Source: an uncultured Polaromonas sp. (GTDB taxonomy: Bacteria; Pseudomonadota; Gammaproteobacteria; Burkholderiales; Burkholderiaceae_C). From it: DNA of 34,711 bases. The stretch spans positions 1 through 34,711 of the forward strand of contig CALMEI010000010.1 of the NCBI GenBank assembly GCA_937863225.1. The letters run 5' to 3'. A program made the translations under genes and the position numbers. Under the pieces are notes generated by a model, which was not told the DNA's origin, did no database searches, and saw only the letters and a list, made by a program, of their open reading frames with translations. Positions 18,133-27,487 of this stretch are shown one piece after another. Each line of letters begins with the position of its first letter. Position 1 is the stretch's first letter.

Positions 18133-18912
18133 TTAAGCCAAAATTCCAAATACAGCGGGTAGTGAAAGGGGGAGAGAGGATTGTATTTGCCGCCAGAAAG
18201 CAACCTTGTGGCTGCGGGTTGTCGCTGTATCTAAAGTCAGTCCCAAGCTCAAAGATAAATGTGTATTTGGATTCAAGGTTTGTAACAAGAACTTTAACAA
18301 TGCTGCATTGCGGTAAGGGGTCTCGATAAAAAGTTGGGTTTGATGTGTTTGACGTGAATAGGCTTCGAGCTCTTTGATGCGTTTTGTGCGATGTTCAGCA
18401 TCTTGCGGCAGGTACCCTACAAAAGCGAAATTTTGACCATTGAGCCCACTGGCTGCTAATGCAAGCATGAGTGAAATGGGTCCCACCAAAGGGATGACTT
18501 CAATTTTCAATGCGTGTGCCGCTCTCACAACCGATGATCCGGGATCCGCGATAGCAGGCATACCTGCTTCAGACACCAGGCCGATGTCACTACCTGCCAA
18601 CGCAGGTTGGAGTAATGGCTTGGCATCAAAGCCCTCTCCTAATGCGCCTTGATGATCGCCTTTTTTGTGGACCTCGCGCGGTAACTCTTGAATGTTTTGC
18701 GATTGCAATGGGATGGGCAGTGGGCAAATGTCATTCACACGCTTGAGAAAAGCCCGTGTCGATTTGGCATTTTCACAGACCCAATGTTGGATGTTGGCCG
18801 CCCTTTCCAATGTGGCCAAGGGCAAGGTATCGGTTATTTTTTGCGCAGATTCACAACCAAAATCAAGGGGTACTGGGACTAAATATAACCGTCCTTTTTT
18901 CAGATCATTCAT
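18133..18912 (-). CDS. RsmI-like SAM-dependent methyltransferase (tetrapyrrole methylase fold)
   Basis: The 259-residue protein has the tetrapyrrole/rRNA methylase fold of RsmI. It begins GRLYLVPVPLDFG where RsmI has LYVVATPIGN. It retains the SAM-site block GLVSEAGMPAIADPGSSVVRAAH and the downstream block VIPLVGPISLMLALAASGLNGQNFAFVGYLPQ. RsmI methylates the ribose of C1402 in 16S rRNA. This protein diverges at the N-terminus and belongs to a separate RsmI-like branch, so its target is uncertain. Its ATG overlaps the maf stop by four bases (ATGA), so the two genes are translationally coupled. A true rsmI is probably elsewhere in the genome. Confidence 0.88.
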   Translation of the reverse strand: MNDLKKGRLYLVPVPLDFGCESAQKITDTLPLATLERAANIQHWVCENAKSTRAFLKRVNDICPLPIPLQSQNIQELPREVHKKGDHQGALGEGFDAKPLLQPALAGSDIGLVSEAGMPAIADPGSSVVRAAHALKIEVIPLVGPISLMLALAASGLNGQNFAFVGYLPQDAEHRTKRIKELEAYSRQTHQTQLFIETPYRNAALLKFLLQTLNPNTHLSLSLGLTLDTATTRSHKVAFWRQIQSSLPLSLPAVFGILA

Positions 18913-19493
18913 AGGATTTTCAAACCTGCAGCACGCAATAACTTGCAGGTTCGTATCAGTGGCAATCCCACCAATGCAGTGGGATCGTCGTTATCGATGC
19001 TCTCCAACAATGCAATTCCCAAACCTTCGCTTTTGGCGCTGCCGGCACAGTCATAGGGCTGCTCTAAGCGCAAATAGGTTTCAATTTCAGCATCGCCAAG
19101 CACGCGAAATCGGACGCGCACACTGGCTGTATCAACTTGCTCAAAACCAGTGGTGATACAAACAACGGCCAGTGCCGTATGAAAGACCACAACTTGTCCA
19201 CTCATTTGACGCAATTGTGCAAGGGCGCGCTCAAAATTACCTGGTTTTCCAAGGCTCATGCCATTGAGATCGGCAACTTGGTCGGAGCCTATGACAACAG
19301 CGTTGGGGTTTTTTACGGCAACGGCTTTTGCTTTTGCCAGTGCCAAGCGTTGTGCCAGCTGCATTGATCCTTCACTCGCAAGAGGGGCTTCATCAACCTC
19401 AGGTGATTGAACGCTAAAAGGAATACGCAATCGCGTCAAGAGTTCGCGGCGGTAGGGCGATGTGGATCCTAAAATTAATGACCTGTTCTGCAT
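18909..19493 (-). CDS. maf: Maf-family nucleoside triphosphate pyrophosphatase, YceF type
   Basis: The 194-residue protein begins LILGSTSPYRRELLTRL, the hallmark of Maf proteins, which cleave non-canonical or modified nucleoside triphosphates to monophosphates. SPEVDEAPLASEG and VIGSDQVADLNG supply the metal- and substrate-binding acidic residues. The YceF (m7GTP) branch is favoured by the arrangement around the R-E-L-L start and by context: in E. coli yceF is also divergent from yceD-rpmF-plsX, as here. The methyltransferase gene overlaps its end by four bases. Substrate assignment is inferred from the branch and neighbours. Confidence 0.93.
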   Translation of the reverse strand: MQNRSLILGSTSPYRRELLTRLRIPFSVQSPEVDEAPLASEGSMQLAQRLALAKAKAVAVKNPNAVVIGSDQVADLNGMSLGKPGNFERALAQLRQMSGQVVVFHTALAVVCITTGFEQVDTASVRVRFRVLGDAEIETYLRLEQPYDCAGSAKSEGLGIALLESIDNDDPTALVGLPLIRTCKLLRAAGLKIL

Positions 19494-19598
19494 AGGTGTA
19501 GGGTATTGCTAAGTCACTATTTTCGCATTGGCAAGTACACTTGCGGGACAATGAGACTTTGCCTTGTTGAAAATAAAGTTGAAATAAATGGTTGACCT

Positions 19599-20168
19599 AT
19601 GAAAGATGTGAGTTTAAATTTCCGCGCTGACCGTTTGGATGTGGCTGGTTTGGCGCGTGTGGGTGGCAGCATCAAAGGCCAAGTTGCACTACAAAAATAT
19701 GAGCGTTTGAAGCTGGATTCATGCCGGCATGAGGCGGATTTGGGTGATGAGTTCACTGTCAATTGGCAGGCCATTGGTGAGCTTAGGAGCATAGCCGGCA
19801 ACACATCAGAAACCTGGCTGCATTTGAAAGCAGATGGCAAAATTCCCCAAATTTGCCAGCGATGCCTGGCTGAGGTGGCTACACAACTCGAAGTTGAGCG
19901 CTCATACCGCTTTGTTGCAGACGAGGCCACAGCATCGGCTTTGGATGACTCTTGTGAAGAAGATCTGTTGGTCTTGAGCCGTGAATTTAATCTTTCTGAG
20001 CTGATAGAGGATGAATTATTGATGGCTTTGCCTTTGGTCGCTATGCATGAAACTTGCCCCGAGCAGCCCAAAATGTCGGTGATTGATGCAGACTTTGAGC
20101 AACAATTGCAGGAAAAACCCAATCCTTTTGCGGCACTTGAGGTGCTGAAAAGCAAAAAACTGCCTTAA
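19599..20168 (+). CDS. yceD: YceD family protein (DUF177), 23S rRNA accumulation factor
   Basis: A 189-residue conserved protein, linked in E. coli and plants to accumulation of 23S rRNA. It opens with FRADRLDVAGLARVGGSIKG and carries the conserved Cys pair in ICQRCLAEV. It has the acidic central segment EEDLLVLSREFNLSELIEDELLMALPL, and ends MHETCPEQPKMSVIDADFEQQ with a short basic tail (LKSKKLP). It sits directly before rpmF, the arrangement found across proteobacteria. No clear Shine-Dalgarno sequence precedes the ATG. The gene is the first of the plus-strand fatty-acid cluster and is divergent from maf over 105 bases, where its promoter must lie. Confidence 0.93.
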   Translation: MKDVSLNFRADRLDVAGLARVGGSIKGQVALQKYERLKLDSCRHEADLGDEFTVNWQAIGELRSIAGNTSETWLHLKADGKIPQICQRCLAEVATQLEVERSYRFVADEATASALDDSCEEDLLVLSREFNLSELIEDELLMALPLVAMHETCPEQPKMSVIDADFEQQLQEKPNPFAALEVLKSKKLP

Positions 20169-20188
20169 AACCAGCTTTGCGCTATAAT
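20160..20188 (+). promoter_or_regulatory. Candidate sigma-70 promoter of rpmF
   Basis: A perfect TATAAT lies at 20183-20188. The -35 hexamer 17 bases upstream, CTGCCT, is weak. The leader from there to rpmF contains the hairpin CACGC/GCGTG (20198-20202 / 20210-20214), and the start is followed by rpmF at 20276. Promoter overlap with the yceD end would let rpmF-plsX-fab be expressed apart from yceD. Confidence 0.55.
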
Positions 20189-20275
20189 GGAAAGCTTCAC
20201 GCTTTTTTAGCGTGCGTTCGCTTTTAAGTTGAGTATTTTTAAATATTCTTAACATATTGAAAACAAGGAGCCATC

Positions 20276-20464
20276 ATGGCTGTTCAACAAAACAAAAAAT
20301 CACCGTCTAAGCGCGGTATGCACCGTTCGCACAATGCGCTGAACGTGCCAGGTATTGCTGTAGAGCCAACCACAGGCGAAACACATTTGCGTCACCACAT
20401 CAGCCCAAATGGCTTTTACCGTGGCCGTCAAGTGCTCAAAAACAAAGCGGATACTGCTGAATAA
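20276..20464 (+). CDS. rpmF: Ribosomal protein bL32
   Basis: A 62-residue basic large-subunit ribosomal protein. It begins [20 protein letters not shown], matching L32 closely, then has the block [27 protein letters not shown] lies just before the ATG. Unlike some L32 proteins it has no zinc-binding Cys pair, so this is the Cys-less form common in betaproteobacteria. It sits between yceD and plsX as in E. coli. Confidence 0.98.
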   Translation: MAVQQNKKSPSKRGMHRSHNALNVPGIAVEPTTGETHLRHHISPNGFYRGRQVLKNKADTAE

Positions 20465-20535
20465 TTTCCAGCCGAAGTCTGGGCGAGCCGTCAGAGCTTG
20501 CTGCAAGGCGAGAAAAAGCTAAACGCACAAGCTCA

Positions 20536-21567
20536 ATGATCACGCTCGCCGTTGATTGCATGGGAGGCGACCACGGACCAGCCGTGACACTGGTTGCTTG
20601 CCGTCAATTCTTAGATAAACATTCCGATGCACATTTGCTGGTGGTGGGTTTACCATCGGCTTTCAATGGGTTCATGCATCCACGCGCAACCGTAGTTGCT
20701 GCAACTGAAGTGGTTAGCATGGATGACCCACTCGAAGTTGCCTTGCGTAAGAAGAAAGATTCGTCACTGCGAGTCGCTATCAATCAAGTTAAATCAGGTG
20801 CAGCGCAAGCGGCGGTTTCGGCAGGCAACACGGGCGCGTTGATGGCGGTCGCCCGCTATGTGTTGAAAACCATGCACGATATTGACAGGCCGGCCATTGC
20901 AGGTTGGATTCCCAATGCCAAAGGCGAAGCGACTTTGGTGCTTGATTTGGGTGCCAATGTCGATTGCACACCTGAGCATTTATTGCAATTTGCGGTGATG
21001 GGTTCGGCTTTGGTTTCAGCCTTGAAGGAAAATGAAAGCCCCAGTATCGGTTTGCTGAATATCGGCGAAGAAGCCATTAAAGGCAGTGAAGTCATCAAGC
21101 GAGCAGGAGAGTTGCTCAAATCAGCGTCTGAGGCAGGCGACTTTAACTACTATGGCAATGTTGAGGGCAACGATATCTTCAAGGGCACAGTGGACATTGT
21201 GGTCTGTGATGGTTTTGTCGGAAATGTTGCTTTGAAAACGGCTGAAGGTTTGGCGAGCATGTTTGCTAACTTTTTAAAAGCCGAATTCTCGCGCAATGCC
21301 TTCACCAAATTTGCGGCCGTTTGCGCATATACGGTCATCAAGGCATTTAAAAATAGGTTTGATCACCGCCGGCACAACGGCGCAGCATTATTGGGTTTGC
21401 GTGGTTTGGTTTTCAAAAGCCATGGCTCAGCCGATGCGTTTGCATTTGAACATGCTTTGAATCGGGCCTACGAAGCAGCAGCGCATCAATTGTTAGATCG
21501 CGTTGATAAACGCATTACACATGTGGCTTCATTGCTGCACATGACATCCACAAGCGCTGAAAGCTAA
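20536..21567 (+). CDS. plsX: Phosphate acyltransferase
   Basis: PlsX converts acyl-ACP and phosphate to acyl-phosphate, the donor for PlsY in phospholipid synthesis, at the inner face of the membrane. The 343-residue protein begins [15 protein letters not shown], the strict family signature. It also carries [25 protein letters not shown] and [15 protein letters not shown], and ends [14 protein letters not shown] after the conserved GADAF-like block [15 protein letters not shown]. Length is normal. It lies 71 bases after rpmF with no strong Shine-Dalgarno sequence, and 50 bases before fabH. The order rpmF-plsX-fabH matches other proteobacteria. Confidence 0.97.
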   Translation: MITLAVDCMGGDHGPAVTLVACRQFLDKHSDAHLLVVGLPSAFNGFMHPRATVVAATEVVSMDDPLEVALRKKKDSSLRVAINQVKSGAAQAAVSAGNTGALMAVARYVLKTMHDIDRPAIAGWIPNAKGEATLVLDLGANVDCTPEHLLQFAVMGSALVSALKENESPSIGLLNIGEEAIKGSEVIKRAGELLKSASEAGDFNYYGNVEGNDIFKGTVDIVVCDGFVGNVALKTAEGLASMFANFLKAEFSRNAFTKFAAVCAYTVIKAFKNRFDHRRHNGAALLGLRGLVFKSHGSADAFAFEHALNRAYEAAAHQLLDRVDKRITHVASLLHMTSTSAES

Positions 21568-21617
21568 CCATACAGAGTTGGCATTAGGTAGGCAATAGGT
21601 TTGGCATAATCAACGGT

Positions 21618-22652
21618 ATGAATCTTGGTCAACCATCTTTAGTGAATCAAACCACCACTCCCTCGCAGTACACTCAGCACCGTTTTGCACGCATCACAGG
21701 TACTGGCAGTTATTTACCGCCCAAGCGCATGACGAATGCCGAATTGGTCCTTGAATTGGCTGCTCAAGGAATTGAGAGCAGCGATGATTGGATTGTCGAG
21801 CGCACCGGCATTCGTGCACGGCACTTTGCTGAAATAGGCGTAATGACCAGTGATCTGGCACTGATAGCGGCGAAAAATGCACTGGAAGCTGCAAAAATAG
21901 ACGCATCAGCCATCGACCTCATCATCGTTGCCACCTCCACGCCAGATATGGTGTTCCCATCTACAGCTTGTTTGTTGCAACACAAATTAGGCATCGCGGG
22001 TGGTGCTGCTTTTGATGTGCAGGCGGTTTGCTCGGGGTTTATCTACGCTTTATCAATTGCCGATGCCATGATTCAATCTGGCGCTGCCACAAAAGCCTTG
22101 GTTGTAGGGGCTGAAACGTTCTCAAAAATATTGGATTTCAAAGACCGCACGACCTGTGTGTTGTTTGGTGATGGCGCAGGTGCGGTGGTACTCGAGGCAT
22201 CAGATGCACCAGGAATTTTGGCCACAGACTTGCAATCAGATGGACAGCATGCTGGGATATTGTGTGTGCCAGGCAACGTGGCTGGCGGAGCCGTAACGGG
22301 TTCGGCCTTTTTGACCATGGATGGGCAGGCAGTCTTCAAGCTGGCTGTTGGTGTATTGGCAGAGACAGCCAGAACCACTCTGAAAAAAGCGGGCAAAACC
22401 GAATCCGACATTGATTGGCTGATTCCACACCAAGCCAATATCCGCATCATGACCAGTACAGCCAAGAAGCTGAAACTGCCAATGGAAAAAGTGATTGTGA
22501 CGGTGGATCAACATGGCAACACATCAGCGGCCTCCATTCCTTTGGCCTTAGATACTGCAGTGCGCAGTGGAAAAATTACCAAAGGTCAAACCATGCTGCT
22601 GGAAGGCGTGGGCGGTGGATTTACCTGGGGTTCTGCACTCATTGAATACTGA
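21618..22652 (+). CDS. fabH: 3-oxoacyl-[ACP] synthase III
   Basis: FabH starts fatty-acid synthesis by condensing acetyl-CoA with malonyl-ACP. The 344-residue product has the catalytic triad C138 ([12 protein letters not shown]), H271 (IPHQANIRI) and N301 (HGNTSAAS). It ends [16 protein letters not shown] as usual. Compared with E. coli (317 residues) it has about 22 extra residues before [12 protein letters not shown], starting [17 protein letters not shown]. No alternative ATG exists between 21618 and the conserved core, so this extension is accepted. It lies 50 bases after plsX. Confidence 0.97.
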   Translation: MNLGQPSLVNQTTTPSQYTQHRFARITGTGSYLPPKRMTNAELVLELAAQGIESSDDWIVERTGIRARHFAEIGVMTSDLALIAAKNALEAAKIDASAIDLIIVATSTPDMVFPSTACLLQHKLGIAGGAAFDVQAVCSGFIYALSIADAMIQSGAATKALVVGAETFSKILDFKDRTTCVLFGDGAGAVVLEASDAPGILATDLQSDGQHAGILCVPGNVAGGAVTGSAFLTMDGQAVFKLAVGVLAETARTTLKKAGKTESDIDWLIPHQANIRIMTSTAKKLKLPMEKVIVTVDQHGNTSAASIPLALDTAVRSGKITKGQTMLLEGVGGGFTWGSALIEY

Positions 22653-22688
22653 TACATGAAACGATTATCGATTTGAAATTCTGCTTAT

Positions 22689-22737
22689 GCTATATATTTA
22701 ATAGCACTTTAGGCAATAAATACGACGTCTACAGGCC
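22689..22737 (+). repeat. Copy C of the dispersed palindromic repeat
   Basis: GCTAT (22689-22693), 7 bases, ATAGC, 5 bases, then AGGCAATAAATACGAC and GTCTACAGGC. The central GCCGGC found in the other good copies is GACGTC here. It is intergenic between fabH and fabD, so it falls within the leader of fabD. The ACTTT spacer equals that in copy A. Confidence 0.85.
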
Positions 22738-22775
22738 GATTTTATATAAATTTTTGTATATACCCAATATTGAAT

Positions 22776-23732
22776 ATGAAACCATTTGCATTTGTATTTC
22801 CAGGACAAGGCTCGCAATCTGTTGGCATGTTGGATGCCTGGGGCGATCACGCGGTGGTGGCACACACTTTAAAAGAAGCTTCCGATGCGCTCGGTGAAGA
22901 TCTGGCGAGTTTAATTAAAAACGGTCCCAAAGAGGCATTGGCGCTCACGACCAACACCCAGCCCGTGATGCTGGTTGCGGCGATTGCTGCCTACCGTGTT
23001 TGGATGGCCGAAGTTGGCGTGGCGCCTGTAGTGGTGGCGGGGCATTCTTTGGGTGAATACACAGCTTTGGTGGCCGCAGGCGCTTTGACATTGTCGCAAG
23101 CCGTGCCATTGGTGCGTCTGCGGGCACAAGCTATGCAAGACGCTGTGCCGGTTGGGCAGGGTGCCATGGCAGCTGTTTTAGGATTGGATGCTGTAAAAAT
23201 CACAACGATTTGCCAGACCATTACAGCCGAATATGCGGCGAAAGGCTCATCCGAATCCGTGCAATCTGCCAACTACAACGATCCAGGTCAGACCGTCATT
23301 TCGGGCAGCAAAGCAGCAGTGGATTCGGCCTGTGAGCAAGTGAAAGCAGCTGGTGCGAAACGCGCTTTGATTTTGCCCGTATCAGCCCCCTTTCATTCAA
23401 CACTGATGTTGCCAGCGGCAGTCAAGCTGCAAGAAGCATTGCAGTCGGTTGCGTTGGCCTCACCGCAAATCCCTGTTTTGAACAACATTGATGTGAGCGT
23501 TCAAACCGACGCGAACGCCATCAAAGATGCACTTTATCGTCAAGCATTTGGTCCGGTGCGCTGGGTGGAAACAGTTTTGGCGATGAAGTTACGGGGTATT
23601 TCACATATTGTGGAGTGTGGTCCTGGTAAGGTGTTGGCAGGCATGGTCAAGCGCATCGATGCAGAACTAACAGGTGCAGCACTATTTGACCCCGCTAGCT
23701 TGGTTGAGGTCAAAGCGCTGTTGCAGAATTAA
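22776..23732 (+). CDS. fabD: Malonyl-CoA:ACP transacylase
   Basis: FabD moves malonyl groups from CoA to acyl carrier protein. From the ATG at 22776 it is 318 residues, like E. coli (309). A TTG two codons upstream is less likely. It begins MKPFAFVFPGQGSQSVGML. The nucleophile elbow GHSLGEY has S91, and H207 in VSAPFHSTLM is the catalytic His. ANYNDPGQTVISG and VECGPGKVLAGMVKRI are family blocks. No clear Shine-Dalgarno sequence precedes it. The 123 bases after fabH are AT-rich and hold repeat copy C, which may affect expression inside the operon. Confidence 0.97.
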   Translation: MKPFAFVFPGQGSQSVGMLDAWGDHAVVAHTLKEASDALGEDLASLIKNGPKEALALTTNTQPVMLVAAIAAYRVWMAEVGVAPVVVAGHSLGEYTALVAAGALTLSQAVPLVRLRAQAMQDAVPVGQGAMAAVLGLDAVKITTICQTITAEYAAKGSSESVQSANYNDPGQTVISGSKAAVDSACEQVKAAGAKRALILPVSAPFHSTLMLPAAVKLQEALQSVALASPQIPVLNNIDVSVQTDANAIKDALYRQAFGPVRWVETVLAMKLRGISHIVECGPGKVLAGMVKRIDAELTGAALFDPASLVEVKALLQN

Positions 23733-23769
23733 AATCAATTGCGCTAAAAGTATTAAAAGGAAACAAAGC

Positions 23770-24534
23770 ATGCAAGCAACATCAACACAAGCTTCGACTC
23801 AGCTGCAGCAAGTGGCATTGGTAACAGGTGCATCACGCGGCATAGGCGCAGCCATCGCACTCACTTTGGCTCAGCAGGGCTACAAAGTTATCGGTACGGC
23901 CACGACTGATGAGGGGGCAGTGCGAATCACCAAGGCGTTATCAGCTTTTGCGGGATGTACTGGGAAAAACCTCAATGTCAACGATGCCGTTGCAGCGGAA
24001 GCCTTGATTGACGCCATCAGCAAAGAGCATGGGGGATTGCATGTTTTGGTGAACAATGCAGGCATTACCCGCGATACTTTGGCCATGCGGATGAAGGACG
24101 AAGATTGGGATGCAGTCTTAGAAACCAATTTAAAGGCTGTATTTCGCATGTCGCGGGCGGTGATTCGTCCCATGATGAAGCAGCGTTATGGCCGCATTAT
24201 CAGCATCACTTCGGTCGTGGGGGCATCGGGGAACGCCGGGCAGGCCAATTACGCCGCAGCCAAAGCGGGAGTTGCTGGCATGACACGGGCACTGGCGCGT
24301 GAGCTCGGTAGCAGAAACATCACGGTCAACTGTGTTGCCCCCGGATTCATTGAAACAGACATGACGGCCAGCTTACCTGAAGACCAGCAAAAAGCGCTGC
24401 TGAGCCAGATACCATTGGGTCATCTTGGTAAACCAACGGACATCGCACATGCTGTGGCTTACTTGGCATCGGCCCATGCCGCCTATGTGACTGGCCAAGA
24501 GTTGCATGTCAATGGCGGCATGCACATGGCGTAA
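23770..24534 (+). CDS. fabG: 3-oxoacyl-[ACP] reductase
   Basis: FabG reduces 3-oxoacyl-ACP with NADPH during chain elongation. The 254-residue product has the NADP-binding TGASRGIG at 19-26, the structural NNAG at 95-98, and the catalytic residues S148, Y161 and K165 (YAAAK). The end GQELHVNGGMHMA is typical. The ATG at 23770, with AAAAGG ahead, is preferred over an upstream reading from 23674 that runs through fabD. About ten extra residues precede the usual start, and the gene lies 37 bases after fabD. Confidence 0.97.
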   Translation: MQATSTQASTQLQQVALVTGASRGIGAAIALTLAQQGYKVIGTATTDEGAVRITKALSAFAGCTGKNLNVNDAVAAEALIDAISKEHGGLHVLVNNAGITRDTLAMRMKDEDWDAVLETNLKAVFRMSRAVIRPMMKQRYGRIISITSVVGASGNAGQANYAAAKAGVAGMTRALARELGSRNITVNCVAPGFIETDMTASLPEDQQKALLSQIPLGHLGKPTDIAHAVAYLASAHAAYVTGQELHVNGGMHMA

Positions 24535-24568
24535 TCTACGCTAAAATACACATTTTTCACAACCCTAG

Positions 24569-24817
<249 letters not shown>

Positions 24818-24837
24818 TCTAAAGCGCAGAGTGATTA

Positions 24838-26085
24838 ATGACGCGTAGACGAGTCGTCGTTACTGGTTTGGGCTGTGTTTCCCCTGTGGGCAACACAGTG
24901 CAAGCGTCATGGGATGCGTTGCTTGCTGGACGGTCTGGGATAGCGAATATCACGCAAATTGACCCGAGCGCTTTTTCTACCCGCATTGCTGGCGAGGTAA
25001 AAGACTTTCGCGTCGAGGATTACATTCCTGAGAAGGAAGCGCGTCACATGGGGCGCTTTATCCATTTGGGCATGGCCGCAGCCTGTCAAGCTGTGGCTGA
25101 CGCAGGATTGCCGACGGGCGATGCATTGAGTGAAGATGAGGCTACACGCATCGGTTGCAACATCGGATCAGGCATCGGTGGTTTGCCAACCATTGAGCAA
25201 ACACACATTGAGTTCCTCAACCGTGGTCCAAGACGAATTTCCCCATTTTTTATTCCAACCACCATCATCAACATGATTTCGGGTCATGTTTCGATAAGGT
25301 TTGGTTTCAAGGGGCCCAATATTGCCATCGTCACAGCGTGCACAACCGGCTTGCACTCCATTGGCGCTTCCGCTCGCATGATTGAGTATGGCGATTGCGA
25401 TGTGATGGTCACGGGAGGTGCTGAAGCGACGATTTCATCGCTTGGCTTGGGTGGTTTTGCAGCCACGCGCGCACTCAGTGCGCGCAATGATGACCCTGCC
25501 ACTGCATCTCGACCATGGGACAAGGACCGAGATGGTTTTGTTTTGGGTGAAGGCGCAGGTGTTTTGGTTTTGGAAGAGTACGAGCACGCCAAAGCGCGCG
25601 GCGCAAAGATTTACGCAGAATTGGCAGGTTTTGGTATGAGCGGCGATGCCTACCATATCACGGCACCAAATGTGGATGGCCCTAGACGCTCCATGCTCAA
25701 TGCGCTGAATAACGCAGGCATTAACGCCGACCAAGTAGACTACATCAATGCGCATGGCACGTCGACACCGTTGGGTGATCTCAACGAAACGAATGCGATC
25801 AAAGCGGCATTGGGTGAAGCGGCAAGGAATACGGTTGTCAATTCAACCAAATCCATGACTGGACATTTATTGGGTGGTGCGGGTGGCATCGAAAGCGTTT
25901 TCAGTGTCCTGGCGCTGCACCACCAAAAAAGCCCACCAACCATCAATATATTCAACCAAGACCCTGAGTGTGATTTGGATTATTGCGCAAACACCGCGCG
26001 CGATATGAAGATAGACGTAGCCGTGAAAAACAATTTCGGCTTTGGCGGTACCAATGGCACATTGGTATTTAAACGCCTGACTTAA
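24838..26085 (+). CDS. fabF: 3-oxoacyl-[ACP] synthase II
   Basis: FabF elongates acyl-ACP with malonyl-ACP and controls unsaturated-fatty-acid length. The 415-residue product begins [18 protein letters not shown]. Its catalytic triad is C168 ([12 protein letters not shown]), H306 ([11 protein letters not shown]) and H343 ([12 protein letters not shown]). It ends [18 protein letters not shown]. Length matches E. coli FabF (413). It follows acpP by 20 bases and precedes rpoE by 18 bases. A direct fabF-rpoE junction is characteristic of betaproteobacteria and suggests partial cotranscription of lipid synthesis and envelope stress genes. Confidence 0.98.
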   Translation: MTRRRVVVTGLGCVSPVGNTVQASWDALLAGRSGIANITQIDPSAFSTRIAGEVKDFRVEDYIPEKEARHMGRFIHLGMAAACQAVADAGLPTGDALSEDEATRIGCNIGSGIGGLPTIEQTHIEFLNRGPRRISPFFIPTTIINMISGHVSIRFGFKGPNIAIVTACTTGLHSIGASARMIEYGDCDVMVTGGAEATISSLGLGGFAATRALSARNDDPATASRPWDKDRDGFVLGEGAGVLVLEEYEHAKARGAKIYAELAGFGMSGDAYHITAPNVDGPRRSMLNALNNAGINADQVDYINAHGTSTPLGDLNETNAIKAALGEAARNTVVNSTKSMTGHLLGGAGGIESVFSVLALHHQKSPPTINIFNQDPECDLDYCANTARDMKIDVAVKNNFGFGGTNGTLVFKRLT

Positions 26086-26103
26086 ATCGTCCCAAACCAA
26101 ACA

Positions 26104-26745
26104 GTGAACGTTTCTGCGCCCGAATCTGCGCCTAAGGCAGAAAGTGTCGACAGTGATACCAAACTGGTTGAGCGCACATTGGCAGGTGATCAACGTGCGT
26201 ACGAATTGTTGGTCATTAAGTACCAGCGTCGCATACAACGCTTAATTGGTCGCATGGTGCGTGATGTCGATTTAATCGAAGACATCGCCCAAGAAACTTT
26301 TTTGCGGGCTTACCGAGCCTTGCCAAAGTTCAGGGGTGAAGCGCAGTTTTACACCTGGTTGTACCGCATTGCTGTCAATACCTCCAAGAAATTCTTGCTT
26401 GAACTCAAGCGTGATCCCACTTTTGTAGCCAATGTTTCAGGAAATTCAGAAGACGAGGATGAAACTTTCTATACAAAAAATGAACCAACTAACAACGAAA
26501 ACCCAGAGACCATGCTTGCCGCTAAAGAGGTGGCCGCGGCTGTAAACAATGCGATGCTGGCTTTGCCTGACGATTTGCGACAAGCCTTGGTACTGCGTGA
26601 GATAGAAGGTTTAAGTTACGAAGAAATAGCGCTCATGATGGATTGTCCGATTGGAACGGTACGTTCAAGAATATTCAGAGCGCGTGACGCAATATCGCTC
26701 AAAGTAGGGCCATTGCTGGAACATCAAACAGGTAAGAGGTGGTAG
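26104..26745 (+). CDS. rpoE: RNA polymerase sigma-E factor (extracytoplasmic stress)
   Basis: A group 4 sigma factor of 213 residues. Region 2 lies at about 25-100 (AYELLVIKYQRRIQRLIGRMV, then DIAQETFLRAYRALPKFRGEAQFYTWLYRIAVNTS). Region 4 is at about 150-205 (LPDDLRQALVLREIEGLSYEEIALMMDCPIGTVRSRIFRAR). The first residues (MNVSAPESAPKAESVDSD) are a variable extension before the E. coli-like start. The start codon is GTG at 26104 with no good Shine-Dalgarno sequence. It is followed at once by rseA, rseB and degP, the standard sigma-E module. An autoregulated sigma-E promoter upstream, inside fabF, is expected but I could not identify one. Confidence 0.97.
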   Translation: MNVSAPESAPKAESVDSDTKLVERTLAGDQRAYELLVIKYQRRIQRLIGRMVRDVDLIEDIAQETFLRAYRALPKFRGEAQFYTWLYRIAVNTSKKFLLELKRDPTFVANVSGNSEDEDETFYTKNEPTNNENPETMLAAKEVAAAVNNAMLALPDDLRQALVLREIEGLSYEEIALMMDCPIGTVRSRIFRARDAISLKVGPLLEHQTGKRW

Positions 26746-26750
26746 AGAAC

Positions 26751-27452
26751 ATGAATAACGTGCACAACTCAAACAGCTCAAACAGATTGGGCAATGGCCA
26801 TGGTGCCAACGATTTGGAAGAGGTCCAATCAACTGTGAATGCGCAACAAATTCAGATCATCAACGATTTGGCTGATGGTCGTTTACAAGGCGAGGAGTTT
26901 GCAAATGCCATGTCTTTGCTGAACAATTCAAACCATGCGCGTGCCGTTTGGCACAGGCTGCATGTGGTGGGTGATGTGCTTCGATCCAACGACTTGGCGC
27001 ATTGCCAAAACGATTCGGCTTTTATAAAGAGAATGAAATTAGCCCTCCAACAAGAGCCTGTTATTCAACCGATATCTGTAACGGTGCTGCAGTCAACTAC
27101 AGTCAAACCAAGCGCCAATGACAGTGTTTTTATCTGGAAATCGGTGGCTGGGTTGGCTTCACTTGTGGGGGTGATGCCGGTGAGTTGGGGGTTGCTCAAC
27201 GGTGCCGTTAATGGTGGTGGAGCCGGCGGTGGTGAGTACGTCAGCACGCCGACACAAGCGTATCAGACACCTGTGGCTGTGGTGGCAGCTGATACGGCTG
27301 TAAGTGGCGCAGCGACTGGGCGTGGTGAAATGCTACGCGATGTGCAATTGGACGCCATGATTGCCGCGCACAAGCAATTGGGTGGCTACTCGGCATTGCA
27401 AGCACCATCGGGGTTTTTGCGTCACGCTACGTTTGATAAAAGTCGGCCATAG
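26751..27452 (+). CDS. rseA: Anti-sigma-E factor RseA-like
   Basis: The 233-residue inner-membrane protein should hold sigma-E inactive until proteolysis. An N-terminal sigma-binding helical domain is at about residues 34-85 (IINDLADGRLQGEEFANAM, then HARAVWHRLHVVGDVLRSN). One membrane segment lies at about 126-150 (VFIWKSVAGLASLVGVMPVSWGLL). The periplasmic part starts with a glycine-rich linker (NGGGAGGGEY) and ends GGYSALQAPSGFLRHATFDKS. Start chosen at ATG 26751, because AAGAGGTGG ends 8 bases before it; a GTG at 26739 overlapping rpoE is less likely. Sequence similarity of RseA proteins is low outside the N-terminus, but position and layout make this secure. Confidence 0.9.
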   Translation: MNNVHNSNSSNRLGNGHGANDLEEVQSTVNAQQIQIINDLADGRLQGEEFANAMSLLNNSNHARAVWHRLHVVGDVLRSNDLAHCQNDSAFIKRMKLALQQEPVIQPISVTVLQSTTVKPSANDSVFIWKSVAGLASLVGVMPVSWGLLNGAVNGGGAGGGEYVSTPTQAYQTPVAVVAADTAVSGAATGRGEMLRDVQLDAMIAAHKQLGGYSALQAPSGFLRHATFDKSRP

Positions 27453-27487
27453 CCATTCGTGATGCTGATAAATTAGACGCAAGATCA

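Noticed and set aside
19517-20155. A 212-codon minus-strand frame over yceD
   Set aside because: Serine-rich shadow of the yceD codons, with no recognisable domain.
21578-21610. TTGGCA and CATAAT before fabH as a promoter
   Set aside because: The spacing is 21 bases, too long for a normal sigma-70 promoter.
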